Below, one piece after another: positions 29,849 through 40,300 of a stretch of 64,000 bases of DNA. Below the pieces are notes generated by a model, which saw nothing but the letters and a program-made list of their open reading frames with translations, ran no database searches and was not told the origin of the DNA. The position numbers and the translations under genes are program-made. Source of the DNA: Mycobacterium rhizamassiliense (GTDB lineage Bacteria; Actinomycetota; Actinomycetes; Mycobacteriales; Mycobacteriaceae). Position 1 is the first letter of the stretch. Each line of letters starts with the position of its first letter. The DNA lies in NCBI RefSeq assembly GCF_900157375.1, contig NZ_LT721901.1:5774970-5838969 (forward strand), written 5' to 3'.

Positions 29849-31986
29849 CGGCCGATGACCGTGTCCGCGGTGTGGCGTCCGGTCGATCGGGCCGCCTCCC
29901 ACTTGTCGCCACCGACCATGTCTCGCCAGTTGACGCCGAGGCCATCAAGCGCGTCCTCGATGCAGGCCCATATCGCCTCGAGCGGCTGTGCGCCCGGCAC
30001 TCGAGCGTTGATCCGGTTCTCCACAGCGGTATTCGGCTCGTGCGGCGCGTCGCCGAACGGGGCGAGCGCGTTGATGGCGTCGATGACACGGCGCCGGCGC
30101 TCGGCATACGGCCACGAGGCCACCTCGTCGGGCATGATCGGGCGCCCGAAGATATAGTCCTGCGCCGCATGGCGATACGGGATCTCGAGCTTGCGGTCGA
30201 CCGGCTGCTGCGGCAGCCCGCCCGCGAAGTACAGCGGCACGATGGGCACCGACGACTCGACCGCCATGTCCAGCAGTGTGGAGGTGAGCCGCTCGACGCG
30301 CTGCCCGGAGTGCAGCGCGCGAGTCCCGTCGGCGTGCACCAGCGTCGAGGCCCCGCGGTCGGCGACGTCGGACTTGATGTCGTCCATGAGGCGCAGGAAC
30401 TGCTGTGGGTTCTGCTGGTCGAAGTACCGGATGGCGGAGAGATGACGGCCCGCCTCCACGTCCAGGAGCCGTAAAAGCTGTCCTATCCAACGGTTTTCGT
30501 GTTTGGCGTTGGCGATCGGCATGACCTGCGTGCCGGTCACCCACGACGCGATCGTCGTGCCCAGCAGCGACTCGACCTGCACCTGGTGGTTGCCCAACAG
30601 CAATACCGGGCGTCCGCGAATCGCCGACATCGCGGCGGGATCCGTGACGATCACGTGCCGGACGTAGCGTGACAGCAGCGCCCAGTGCAGCAGGTCGCCA
30701 AAGCCGTCGCGCGGCAATCGCAGCAGGTCGGCCCACCACCGGCGGACGGGTTGCCAGTTTGTCTGCAGCGACGCGCTGGCGCGACACTGGCCGGGCCGCG
30801 CGTCGACCTCGACGGAGACCCGCTGCAGGGGCAGCACCGGACAGTTCGGCAGCCCGTTGATGAACTGAACCTGCGACGGGTGTATCGCGCCGTGGGCCGC
30901 GTCGGCGACGGCTTCCTTGGTCGCGATATCGGCAAGCAGCGAATCCCCTTTGCTGTCAACGCGATACACCGCCTGCAGGGTGCCCTTGAACCAGTCCAGC
31001 GTCGCCGCGCTGGCCGAATCGAGCGTGACCACCCCGCGGTCCAGCCGTTCGCTCAGCGACATCGCGGGCACCGCCCGCCGCTCCCCCAGGAACGCCAGCC
31101 GCTTCGGGCCGCTGGCTTGGGCGAGAGGGCCCTTGGGTAGCAGGATCTCGACGAGGCGGATGTGCGCCCAGGGCTTGCCCCCGGCGCTGAGCCACAGATC
31201 GATGATCGGCATCCGGCCGTCGGCGTCGTCGAATCCGGCGAATCGGGTTTGCACATCAACCGTCCCCTGCGCCGGGGTGGGGCCGTAGAAGCGGGCCCAC
31301 TCCACGCGCCGCGGGAACGCGACCGTCGGATCCGGGGCGTCGGCATACGACGCGACATCCGTACCGTCGGTGGTCCATACGCTCATGGCCGCGTGCGGGA
31401 CGACGTGCAGCGCGCCGTCGAGCAATCCCGGCTGCAGCCGGCCCGCGGGAACCGCGCACCGGTCCACGGCGAGCGTCCCGGACGAACCGTTGCTGCCGAT
31501 GCGCGCCCCGTCGAGCAGGCTGGCGAACGCCGGCCCGTGGAACACCGCGCCGTCGTACGGAGTGGCGAAGGCCACCGCGTCGCGCAGCGGAGCCGGCGTC
31601 GCCGCCTCCCCCGCGTACCGGTCGGCGGTGACGATCGTCGCGGTCGCATGCGTCTCCCAGCGCGACAGCACCGGATTGGGCGCGTCGCGCCAGGCCTCCA
31701 GCCGGCCCGCGAAGCGGCCGTGCTCCGTCGGCTCGACCATCACCCGCACCTGCTTGGGCGAATCGACGACGACCCAGCCGACCACCCGCAGGTCGTTGAT
31801 CTCCACCACTTTGCCTGTGCCGCAAGCCTTGCCGGCCGCCTGGGCGAAGAGGTCCATGATCGACATCATCGGCAGGGACGGGATGACGTAGGTCGGGCAG
31901 TGGTCGGTGATCCAGGTGTCCCGCGCGGGATCGATGACCGTCTCCACCGTCGTTGTCGCCGGAACCGGGGCCGGGACCGGGGCCGC
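29842..31986 (-). CDS. pfaC: PfaC distal part: PKS-type dehydratase plus AGPAT-like acyltransferase
   Basis: About 715 codons in the -1 frame relative to the upstream pfaC frame, best read as the C-terminal part of the same protein. After a Pro/Ala linker comes a dehydratase-like region (ITDHCPTYVIPSLP near residue 25, FHGPAFASL, GLLDGALH near 185) with candidate His and Asp. The last about 250 residues look like an acylglycerolphosphate acyltransferase: LLLGNHQVQVESLL (an H-x4-E version of the usual H-x4-D motif), TLVHADGTRAL and VPIVPLYFAGG. Such a domain ends Pfa3 of terrestrial myxobacterial PUFA synthases, where it is thought to transfer the finished acyl chain to a glycerolipid. If translated separately, a GTG at 31947 could serve as start, but no ribosome-binding site is evident. 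The stop overlaps the permease stop tail to tail. Confidence 0.75.
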   Translation of the reverse strand, partial: AAPVPAPVPATTTVETVIDPARDTWITDHCPTYVIPSLPMMSIMDLFAQAAGKACGTGKVVEINDLRVVGWVVVDSPKQVRVMVEPTEHGRFAGRLEAWRDAPNPVLSRWETHATATIVTADRYAGEAATPAPLRDAVAFATPYDGAVFHGPAFASLLDGARIGSNGSSGTLAVDRCAVPAGRLQPGLLDGALHVVPHAAMSVWTTDGTDVASYADAPDPTVAFPRRVEWARFYGPTPAQGTVDVQTRFAGFDDADGRMPIIDLWLSAGGKPWAHIRLVEILLPKGPLAQASGPKRLAFLGERRAVPAMSLSERLDRGVVTLDSASAATLDWFKGTLQAVYRVDSKGDSLLADIATKEAVADAAHGAIHPSQVQFINGLPNCPVLPLQRVSVEVDARPGQCRASASLQTNWQPVRRWWADLLRLPRDGFGDLLHWALLSRYVRHVIVTDPAAMSAIRGRPVLLLGNHQVQVESLLGTTIASWVTGTQVMPIANAKHENRWIGQLLRLLDVEAGRHLSAIRYFDQQNPQQFLRLMDDIKSDVADRGASTLVHADGTRALHSGQRVERLTSTLLDMAVESSVPIVPLYFAGGLPQQPVDRKLEIPYRHAAQDYIFGRPIMPDEVASWPYAERRRRVIDAINALAPFGDAPHEPNTAVENRINARVPGAQPLEAIWACIEDALDGLGVNWRDMVGGDKWEAARSTGRHTADTVIGRQ

Positions 31987-34900
31987 GGGGCCGGGGCCGG
32001 GGCTTCGGCAGGCGTCGCGGAGGAGCCGGCCAGGGCAGCGGGTTGACCGCCCGGCGCGTCGCGGGTGATCCGCATGCCGAGGTTGCTCGCGGTGTAGATC
32101 CGCTTTCCGTCGACCCACAGCGAGGCCTCGGCGACGGCCAGGATGCCCGGAACGCCGCCCTCGTCGCGCGCGATGCGAGTGATCTCCACCTGCGACGTGA
32201 TCTGCTTGTTGGTCGGGATGATCTGACCGCGGTACCGCCAGGTGATCGCGTCGCGCTGCGCCACCGGCTCGAAGCGCGCCGACGGCCCGGCCTCTTTGCC
32301 CAGCCCGATGTCGAGCATCGCGAATTGCAGCAGCTGCAACAGCATTTCGATGCCGAGCGATCCGGGCTGCACCGGGTCCTGGCAGAAATGGGCCTTGAAG
32401 AACCACTCCGCGGGATTGACATCCTTGACGGCGCGCCACCGCCCCAGCCGGGCGCCGCCGTCGGTGGGCCAGCGGCCCGTCACGCGGTCCATCATCAACA
32501 ACATCGGCTCGGCCAGCCGCGCTCCCGGACCGAAATACCCTTGCGGGCGCTCACCCAACTCCACGATCGGTGCGTCGCAGGCGAGCTCCACCAGCGCACG
32601 CTGCTCGTCGCTGACCGGCAGCCCCACCTGGTTCTGCAACGCCTCGCTCTTGAAGTAGCCGAACACGGTGTCGAAGGTGTAGACGAGCCCGGCGTCCGCC
32701 TGGATCTCACCGACGAAACTGACGATGATCGTCCCGGCCGCCTTGGCGATGCTCGTCAGCTTGACCTTGGTGCGCAACGTCCCGATCGACGGCGTGATCT
32801 CCAGATGCTGGGTGCCGTTGCCGTCCAGGTTGCGGAAATACAGGTCCATGTCGCCGTCGAGTGGGCAGCCGACGTAGCTGGCCAGCCAGCCGCACGGCTG
32901 CAGCGCGACTTCCATGAGCACCGCGTTGGGCATCGTCGCCACGCCGTTTGCCCCGAAATACCAAGCGTCGCCGGGGACGTCGTACTCCACGACGACTTCG
33001 GCACCCGACTTGACGACCCCGATCTCGCCGACCAACTCGGTGACCCGCGACATGAAGTGATAGGGCGGCCCTGGGAGCCGGGCCACCTTCCGGTGCGAAT
33101 CGAACTTCTCGAAGAGCGGGCCGAAGGCCAGCGACGGCTTGGCCGTCGCGCTTGCCAGCATCGCCTGGTAATCGAACTTGAAGCCGTCCGCCGCCGCGAC
33201 GGCCTTGGGCTCGACGTACCCCTCGAGTTCCTTGGCGCCCATGTCCATCGGCCATCCGGGGGTGAGCCGCAAGCCCATCCGGCGGCAGTGGAAGGCGGGC
33301 AGGCCGTCGACGGTGCAGAGCAGATCGGCGAACAGCGTGGGCTCGGGCCCGGCGATCACCTCACGCACGAACACCTCGTAGACCAGCTCGCGCGACTGTG
33401 GCGTGACCTGCCCGCGGCACACCAGTTTGTAGGTCTCGAACGGCACGGGTTCGAAGCGCCAGCCGTCGCAGCCGATCGTCATGCCGAGGGCGGTCATGTA
33501 GATCGCCATCGTCTGCATCGTCGCCTCGTACATCAGCGTTCCGGGCATGCAGGGGTCGTTCTTGAAATGGCCGCCGAAGTACCACTTCTCGGGATTTATG
33601 TGTTCGACGGCGCGCAGGTAACCCCGACCCCACGGGCCGCCGGACAGGTCCAGCTGGGTCACCTCGTCGACGAACAGCATGTCGCCGCCCGCGATGCTCG
33701 GCGTGCGGGTATGGCTGGCCGCGCGCTCGAAGCCGGCGCCGAACGTGCGCCAGATCTCCCCCGCCGCCATCGCCTCCAGATCGCCGCGCGCAAACGTCGT
33801 GCGCGCGGTCTGCGCCGGGGTCGGTTCCATTGGGCCGTCGACGGTTTCATCCTCGGGGCGCCAGAGGATCCCGCCCGAGGCCGCCAGCTCCTCGTCGGAG
33901 AAGAACCCGGCCTGCCCGTTGCGCATGGACATCCGCTCGACGCCGTCGATCGTGCAGTCGTAGTGGAAGAAGAACATCCGGATGTCGCCCTGGCGCGCGT
34001 GGCCGTCGACGTGGATGTCGAACCGCAGGGTGTCGCCGATCTCGGGCAGGCCACCCAGGTAGGTGACCTCGCAGCCCAGCAGCCGGTACACCCGGTCGCT
34101 CTTGTTGACGAAGTCCGCGCCCATCCAGGAGATGAGCATCAAGTCGGCCTGCCCGGCTTCGATCATGACGCCGGCCGGCATCCGCCCCTGATGCAGCCAC
34201 CACGCGTCGGCGGTGACATCGGTTTCGGTCCACAGGGTTCCGGTCCCGTTCTTGGCCGGCTCGGCGTCGATGCCCAGCAGCCGATCCGCGAGCAGCAACG
34301 GGGGTTCGGGCATCCGGACCTGGCGAAGGTAGTCGTCCTGCACGGCGAACGCCGGACCGTAGATCTCCGAAATCTTGCCCGAGGAGTGCACCCGCAGGCC
34401 GCCCTTGTCCAGCGTCAGGCCGACCGGTGCGCGCTTGGCCGTGGGCGCAGGCACCACCTTGTCGGCCGGACGGGTCGGCTGGATCGCCCTGCTGGCGCCC
34501 GCCGGAAGCGGCTTGTCGATCTCGTTGTTGGCCAACAGTTCCGGGTCCACCGGCGCCGTCGGTTCGGTGGTGGCGGGGAGCTCGACAACCGGCGGCGTCA
34601 CGGCGCTGTGCGCGCTCGCCTCGGCGGCGGTCGCGACCGCGATCTCCGAGTCCAGGTCGTACACCATCGCCAACGGCTCGGGCGGCGTCTGCGCTATCAG
34701 CGCCTCTCCCAGCGGCACGCGCGTCAATGCATCCGCGGCTTTGGGTAGCGGCGGCGGAAGCGGGACGTATGTTGCCATTAACTGCTCCAGATGATCGGTA
34801 GTGACGTGTCCGGCGGTGACCGGAGTCAGTTCTTTACGAAGTGCCGGCAGCCGAACCTCGGGCAGGTGAGCCGGGAACGACAGCTGAGAGGACTTACCGG

Positions 34901-37289
34901 TGCGCGGACGGGCGGTCGGCGCAAAGTGCCCACCGCGCGCACCCGCGTCGACGTGGTGGGGCGACGGTGGCACCAAAACGATGTGTTGTTCCTGGCCGCC
35001 GATCCCGGTGAGCGCGACGACGACCGCGCGCTCGTCCGTCGTCCACGGCGTGCCGTCTGGCCACACGCCCAAAAAGCCATAGAGCGCACCGGCGGCGACG
35101 TGCAGCAGCCCCGATGCGGCATGAGCGTGACCCAGCAGCGGCGACAGGTTCACCGCGCCGGGCGCGGTGCCCAGGTGCAGGCACTCGCCCCGTGGTTCCT
35201 GGTCCGCGGGCAGGGTGGCCAGGATGGTGTCGTTGTCGCGGCGCGCGTCGTCGGCGCGTTTGAGCACGACGACGATGGCCGCGTCGCCGGGCACCTGCTC
35301 GCCCGGGCCGAGCAGCGTCCGCGCCGCCGCCTCGTGCACGGATTCGCAGCTGAGGTCCACCGCCCCGACCACCGCGGCGTCGACCTCGCCCCGCCGCAGC
35401 GCGCGTGCGGCCAGCTCCAGTGCCGTGGTGCCGGACAGTTCCTCCCGCGACACGGTGAAACTCGGCCCACGCAAGTCGAATTGGCTGTTCAACCGGTTGG
35501 CGACGATGTTCGGCATCGCGCCGACCACGCCGGCGGCCGTCCACCCCTGCACGACGTCGTCGCGCGCTATCGCCAGCTGTTCGGGATCGTCGATCTCGTC
35601 GGCCAAGCGCCACCGGACTCCGAACCGCGTCACCTCGGCGTCGCAACCCATCCCGACGACGACGCTCGTCGTGTCCGGCGGCAGGCCCTTGATCAGTTCG
35701 TCGATGTTGAGGGCCGCACCGAGCAGCGCGAGTTGCTGGGGTTGGGTCTGCTTGAGATCGGTTGGTGGGAAACGTGTCTGGGTGAGGTCGAGGCTCACCT
35801 CGGCCATCCGCGCCCGCAGGGTGCCGCTGTCGTCGAAGGTGGGAATCGACTGGCCCGTCATCAGATGCTTGGCGACCGAGGCGGTGTCGTGCCCATCGCC
35901 CACCAGCAGGCTCAGCCCGACGATGGCGATGTCGTGCTCGGCCTGGGGGCCGGTCACCGGCCATCGCACCGGGGCGCTGCGCTTTTCGGCGGGCTCGACC
36001 CATTCCTCGAGCAGCAGGTGCGCGTTGTTGCCGCCGAAGCCGAAGTTGTTGATCGCGGCGCGGCGCGGGCCCACGCAGACCCAGGGTTCGGCCTCGTTGA
36101 GCAGCCGGAACGGCGAGTCGGCGATGAACGGCAGCGGATCGTCGGCGTGCAGCGTCGGGGGGCGCACGCCGGCCCGCATCGCCGCGAGCACCTTGATGGC
36201 CCCCGCGGCACCGGAGGCGGTGATCGAGTGTCCCAGATTGGATTTCAGCGATCCGATGGGCACATTCGTCATGCCGGTGAAGATGCACGCCATGCTCATC
36301 AGCTCGGTCAGATCGCCGCGGGAGGTTCCGGTCGCATGGCACTCGACGAGTGAGATGTCTTGCGGCTCGAGGTCGGCCATCTCGTACGCGCGCCGCATCG
36401 CGCGCTCCTGCCCCTCCTGGGACGGGACGAGCAGACCCCGGCCTCGGCCGTCGTTGCTGAGGCCGATGCCCCGGATGACACCGAGGATGGTCTGGTCGGC
36501 GGCGATGGCGTCTTCGAGCCTGCGCAGCACCAGCATCGCCGCGCCCTCGGCGGGCACCAAGCCGTCGGCGCCCTGGTGGAATGGGCGCGACCTGCCGGAC
36601 CGGCTCAGCGCCTGCAGCGCGCTGAAGCCAACGTGGAGAAGCAAATCGCTGGCGCCGTTGACGCCGCCCGCCATCATCACATCGGCGGTGCGGTCGTGCA
36701 GCCGGTCGCATGCCAGCTTGATCGCGTAGATCGAGGAGGCGCACGCGGCATCCAGGGCCGCGGCGCCGCCGGTCAGGCCCAGTGCGTTCGCGACCAGATG
36801 GGCGGGCAGTCCCGACATGAAGCGATTGCGCCAATCGATCCCGTGTTCGCTTCCACGCCAGACCTTTTCGGCGAGGTCGGTCATCGACTTCGTCGGGTAG
36901 CTCAAATTGCCGAGGACGATGCCGGCCGAGCCGGGCACTTCCCCGGCGCGCCAGCCGGCACTCTCGACGGCTTGCCGGGCCGCCTCGATGGCCCAGACGT
37001 ACAGCGAATCCAGCCCATCGAGTTCGGCGGCGCCCAGCAGGAGCCCGCTGGCATCGAAGATGTCCTCGAAGCCGCGCACGTGTCCGCCGCGTTCGGACCA
37101 GGTGTGGTCGAAGTAGGGCGCGTTCTGCTGGTCCCGCAACACCTGCGCGATCGATACGCCCCAGTGGTCCGGCCGCGGCGACCCGAGCACGTCGCGGCCG
37201 TCGTGCACCGTCGCCCACAGCTCGCCGGGGCTCAGGCCACCGGGAAGTACGCAGCCCTGGCCCACGATCGCAATGGGCTCAAACTTCAA
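31866..37289 (-). CDS. pfaC: PfaC-like PUFA synthase subunit (KS-CLF-DH-DH), frameshifted at 3' end
   Basis: Starts at TTG 37289 with GGGGAG 5 bases upstream and lies 23 bases after pfaA. Ketosynthase about 1-460 with DAACASS (Cys near 181), ECHATGT and KSNLGH, so it looks active. A second KS-like unit about 470-840 has SREELSGTTALE where the cysteine should be, the mark of a chain length factor. A Pro/Ala linker of about 130 residues follows with no AT. Then come four hotdog-like units: AWWLHQGRMPAG (about 1030), GHFKNDPCMPGTLMYE (about 1243), a His-less unit (about 1450) and AHFCQDPVQPGSLGIE (about 1630), read as two FabA-type dehydratases. The frame then degenerates into Arg/Pro-rich sequence and stops at 31866. 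The protein probably continues in the -1 frame (29842-31986), giving about 2480 residues overall. Confidence 0.85.
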   Translation of the reverse strand: MKFEPIAIVGQGCVLPGGLSPGELWATVHDGRDVLGSPRPDHWGVSIAQVLRDQQNAPYFDHTWSERGGHVRGFEDIFDASGLLLGAAELDGLDSLYVWAIEAARQAVESAGWRAGEVPGSAGIVLGNLSYPTKSMTDLAEKVWRGSEHGIDWRNRFMSGLPAHLVANALGLTGGAAALDAACASSIYAIKLACDRLHDRTADVMMAGGVNGASDLLLHVGFSALQALSRSGRSRPFHQGADGLVPAEGAAMLVLRRLEDAIAADQTILGVIRGIGLSNDGRGRGLLVPSQEGQERAMRRAYEMADLEPQDISLVECHATGTSRGDLTELMSMACIFTGMTNVPIGSLKSNLGHSITASGAAGAIKVLAAMRAGVRPPTLHADDPLPFIADSPFRLLNEAEPWVCVGPRRAAINNFGFGGNNAHLLLEEWVEPAEKRSAPVRWPVTGPQAEHDIAIVGLSLLVGDGHDTASVAKHLMTGQSIPTFDDSGTLRARMAEVSLDLTQTRFPPTDLKQTQPQQLALLGAALNIDELIKGLPPDTTSVVVGMGCDAEVTRFGVRWRLADEIDDPEQLAIARDDVVQGWTAAGVVGAMPNIVANRLNSQFDLRGPSFTVSREELSGTTALELAARALRRGEVDAAVVGAVDLSCESVHEAAARTLLGPGEQVPGDAAIVVVLKRADDARRDNDTILATLPADQEPRGECLHLGTAPGAVNLSPLLGHAHAASGLLHVAAGALYGFLGVWPDGTPWTTDERAVVVALTGIGGQEQHIVLVPPSPHHVDAGARGGHFAPTARPRTGKSSQLSFPAHLPEVRLPALRKELTPVTAGHVTTDHLEQLMATYVPLPPPLPKAADALTRVPLGEALIAQTPPEPLAMVYDLDSEIAVATAAEASAHSAVTPPVVELPATTEPTAPVDPELLANNEIDKPLPAGASRAIQPTRPADKVVPAPTAKRAPVGLTLDKGGLRVHSSGKISEIYGPAFAVQDDYLRQVRMPEPPLLLADRLLGIDAEPAKNGTGTLWTETDVTADAWWLHQGRMPAGVMIEAGQADLMLISWMGADFVNKSDRVYRLLGCEVTYLGGLPEIGDTLRFDIHVDGHARQGDIRMFFFHYDCTIDGVERMSMRNGQAGFFSDEELAASGGILWRPEDETVDGPMEPTPAQTARTTFARGDLEAMAAGEIWRTFGAGFERAASHTRTPSIAGGDMLFVDEVTQLDLSGGPWGRGYLRAVEHINPEKWYFGGHFKNDPCMPGTLMYEATMQTMAIYMTALGMTIGCDGWRFEPVPFETYKLVCRGQVTPQSRELVYEVFVREVIAGPEPTLFADLLCTVDGLPAFHCRRMGLRLTPGWPMDMGAKELEGYVEPKAVAAADGFKFDYQAMLASATAKPSLAFGPLFEKFDSHRKVARLPGPPYHFMSRVTELVGEIGVVKSGAEVVVEYDVPGDAWYFGANGVATMPNAVLMEVALQPCGWLASYVGCPLDGDMDLYFRNLDGNGTQHLEITPSIGTLRTKVKLTSIAKAAGTIIVSFVGEIQADAGLVYTFDTVFGYFKSEALQNQVGLPVSDEQRALVELACDAPIVELGERPQGYFGPGARLAEPMLLMMDRVTGRWPTDGGARLGRWRAVKDVNPAEWFFKAHFCQDPVQPGSLGIEMLLQLLQFAMLDIGLGKEAGPSARFEPVAQRDAITWRYRGQIIPTNKQITSQVEITRIARDEGGVPGILAVAEASLWVDGKRIYTASNLGMRITRDAPGGQPAALAGSSATPAEAPAPAPRPRSRPRFRRQRRWRRSSIPRGTPGSPTTARPTSSRPCR
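31977..32003 (-). other. Apparent one-base frameshift in the GCCCCG-repeat linker of pfaC
   Basis: The upstream frame reads TPAEAPAPAP and then turns into RPRSRPRF. The -1 frame reads AAPVPAPVPATTTVETVIDP and then continues into conserved domains. Both share the low-complexity GCCCCG-rich DNA, and one missing G would join them cleanly. This could be an assembly or sequencing slip, a real mutation, or, less likely, programmed slippage. Confidence 0.7.
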
Positions 37290-37312
37290 GGCGACTCCCC
37301 GGCATCTTCGGA

Positions 37313-40300
37313 TCAGTCGCCGTAGGGGTACAACTCGAGCCGCTTGAGGCTGGCCACCACGAGGTTGTCGGCGTCGACGAGGTCGAGGTCGCAGCTGGCC
37401 CGGCTGCTCTTGGCGTCGCCGTTGGAGAGCACGCAGCGCAGGCCGCGGCCGAGCGCGCCGCCCCGGTACCGGACCACTTCGCCCACCCGCAGCGGCAGCA
37501 CCTTGCGACCGAGCTGTTCGAAGCTCCACACCAGCGCCACCTGCAGGCAGCCGTCAAGCGCCGCGGCGTCGGTGGCCCAGTCGTCGCCCGGCCAGCCCGC
37601 CGCGGTCAGGCCGTACAGGGACGCCGTCGCGCTCGCCGCCTGGCAGTCCACACCCTCGATGACCTGGAAGGCCGGGCCGTGGAACAGCGAGCCGTTGGTG
37701 TAGCAGGTGTCGCGAGTCAGCTGGCTGCCGCCCGCGGGCGCAACCTCGGTGGTTGGCGCAATCGTTGCGCCCCAACTCATTTCGACGGTCGCGGAGTAGT
37801 AGGCGACCGCTCCCGAGTGATCGGACAACGTGCATGTCAGCCGGTCCGGGTCGCCGTCTACCGGCGCGCAGCGCACCTGCAGGAGGTCACCGTGTCGGTC
37901 GAAGTCGTGCAGTGTCACACCGCGCAGCACCCTGAGGTCGCGAAGACGGTCCACGTGGTATCCCGGGCGGCAGGCTTCGGCCATCCGCACGAACCACTCC
38001 AGCGCCTGCACCACCGGGAGCACGACGTTGCCCTGGACGCGGTGGTCGGTCAGATACGGCTGCCGCGTCGCGTGGGCGGTCACCGAGGCGATCCGGCCCT
38101 CGGCGGGTATCGGATGCGTTGGCAGGCCCGCCAATACGCCGTCGCCCAGCGTCACCTCGGGGCCGGCGGTCTCCGCGTCCAGCACGTCCGAGACGAAGGC
38201 CCGTGCGCCGTCGGCGAGCGGGATCAGCGAGATGCCGCGCGACTCGAACATCGCCTTGAGGGCGGGTGTCACCATGCCGGAGTCCCACGGCCCCCAGCCC
38301 AGCGCCCGGACGAGGCAGGCCGGACCGCGGCGGGCCTGCTCAGCCAGCGCCACCTTGTTGAGGATCTCGTTGGCCATGGCGTAATCGCTCTGGCCGACGT
38401 TGCCGCTGCGGGCGGCCACCGACGAAAACAGGCAGACGATCGTCAGGGCGTCACCGGCGGTCGCGTCCAAAAGTGCGCACAGCCCACCGACTTTGGTCTC
38501 GAAGACGCGGTCGAATCCGTCGAGCGTCTTCTTGTGCAACGGCGCATCCGCCAAGACGCCGGCACCGTGCACCAGCCCCGTGATGGGTCCGAAGTCGGCT
38601 CGCACACCGTCCAGCAACGCACCGAGCTGCGCGGCGTCGCGCACGTCGGCCGCGGCATAGCGAACCCGGGAGCCGGCGGCGGCGAGGTCGGCGAGTGTCG
38701 CGCGCACCTCGCGGTCGGCCAGGATGCGCCGCACCTGCTGTTCCAGCAGTTTCGGCGTGAGCTTCTGGCCGTCGGCGGCTGCGCTCGCGAGCAGTGCCTT
38801 CTTGAGCTCGGCATCCGTCGTCAGCCCGCGGGCCGCGGCCGGCTCCTCGGCGAGCTCGGTCCGTCCGAGCAGAACGAAACTGGCCTGCGTCTGCTTCGCC
38901 AGGGCGATCACCGATGCGGCGGTGACGCCACGGGCCCCGCCGGAAACGACGATCACGTCGCGGTTGTCGATGCGACGCACGTGTGCGGCCGGCTGCTGCG
39001 GACCGGCGACGACGGTGACGCGACCGTGCGTGCTGCCCAGGCCGACTTCCAGTTCGGCCCCGCCGGCCAGCAATTCGTGGGCCAGGTGCTCGGCAACCGC
39101 ACTCGGTGAATGCTGTTGCGCCGCAATGTCGATCGTCTTGACCTGGGCGGCGGGCCATTCTTGTGCGGCGGTCTTGGCGAGGGCGCCGATGCCGCCGGCC
39201 CAGGCGCGCGGCCCGGGGTCGGCGAGCAGCCCGAAGGTGCCGCCGGTGTCCTGAACGGTGACGAAGACGCCGCCGCGTTCTTGGAATTTCGCCGCGACGC
39301 GTTGTGCGTCCGCGAAGACCACCCGGTTGACGGCCAGCGTCTCTGCTCGGCCGGACGTCGCCGCCAGGCCACCGAGGTGAATCACCGCTTCGGCGTCGGC
39401 GCTGGCCTCGGTAACGACCGAAGGCCGGATGCCGTTCGTGCGCAGGATCGCGGCCAACGCGTCGGCGACGACGGCGTCCTGGCTTGCGACGATCTGGACG
39501 TCAGCGGCGCCGTAGAGGCCCGGCATTCCCATCCCGCTGGCCGGAGCAGCCACCGCGTGCACCGCGTAGCGGGCGATCGCTGCTCCGGCTAACTCAAAAG
39601 GGAGGCGACCACCTGCCGGGCTGCCGTTGGGCGACGCTGGCAGCGGCGGCGACCCGTTCGGGGGCGGCGCAGACAGCAGGCTCTGTAGGTAGTCGATGAT
39701 CTCCTGCAAGGTGACCAACGAACCCATCGTGGCCGTATCCACCTCCGGCAGAGCCGGATTCCGCTCCTGAACCGCCGACAAAATCTCGACCCGCTTGATC
39801 GAGTCGATCCCCAGATCAGCCTCCAACGCCATCGACAGATCCAGCATCTCCACCGGATAACCCGTCTTATCGGCCACCACATCCAACATCTGCGACACCA
39901 ACTCGCCAGACGCCGGAGCGACTGCCACCGGCGCCACCGCAACACCATTCGACGGGGCGTGACCATTCGTCGCCACCGGCGCGTGACCGTTGGTGTGCAC
40001 CGGAGCCATCAAGCCCTGCAGGTAGTCGATGATCTCCTGCAGCGTCACCAACGAACCCATCGTCGCCGTATCCACCTCAGGCAACGCCGGATTGCGCTCC
40101 TGAACCGCCGACAAAATCTCGACCCGCTTGATCGAGTCGATCCCCAGATCAGCCTCCAACGCCATCGACAGATCCAGCATCTCCACCGGATAACCCGTCT
40201 TATCGGCCACCACATCCAACATCTGCGACACCAACTCGCCAGACACCGCAGCGACCGCAACAGGCGCCACCGCAACACCATTCGACGGCGCGTGACCATT

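Noticed and set aside
31977-32003. Programmed -1 frameshifting at the pfaC junction
   Set aside because: No clear slippery heptamer followed by a pseudoknot could be made out; low-complexity GC repeats make a simple indel or sequencing error more likely. Kept only as a minor possibility.
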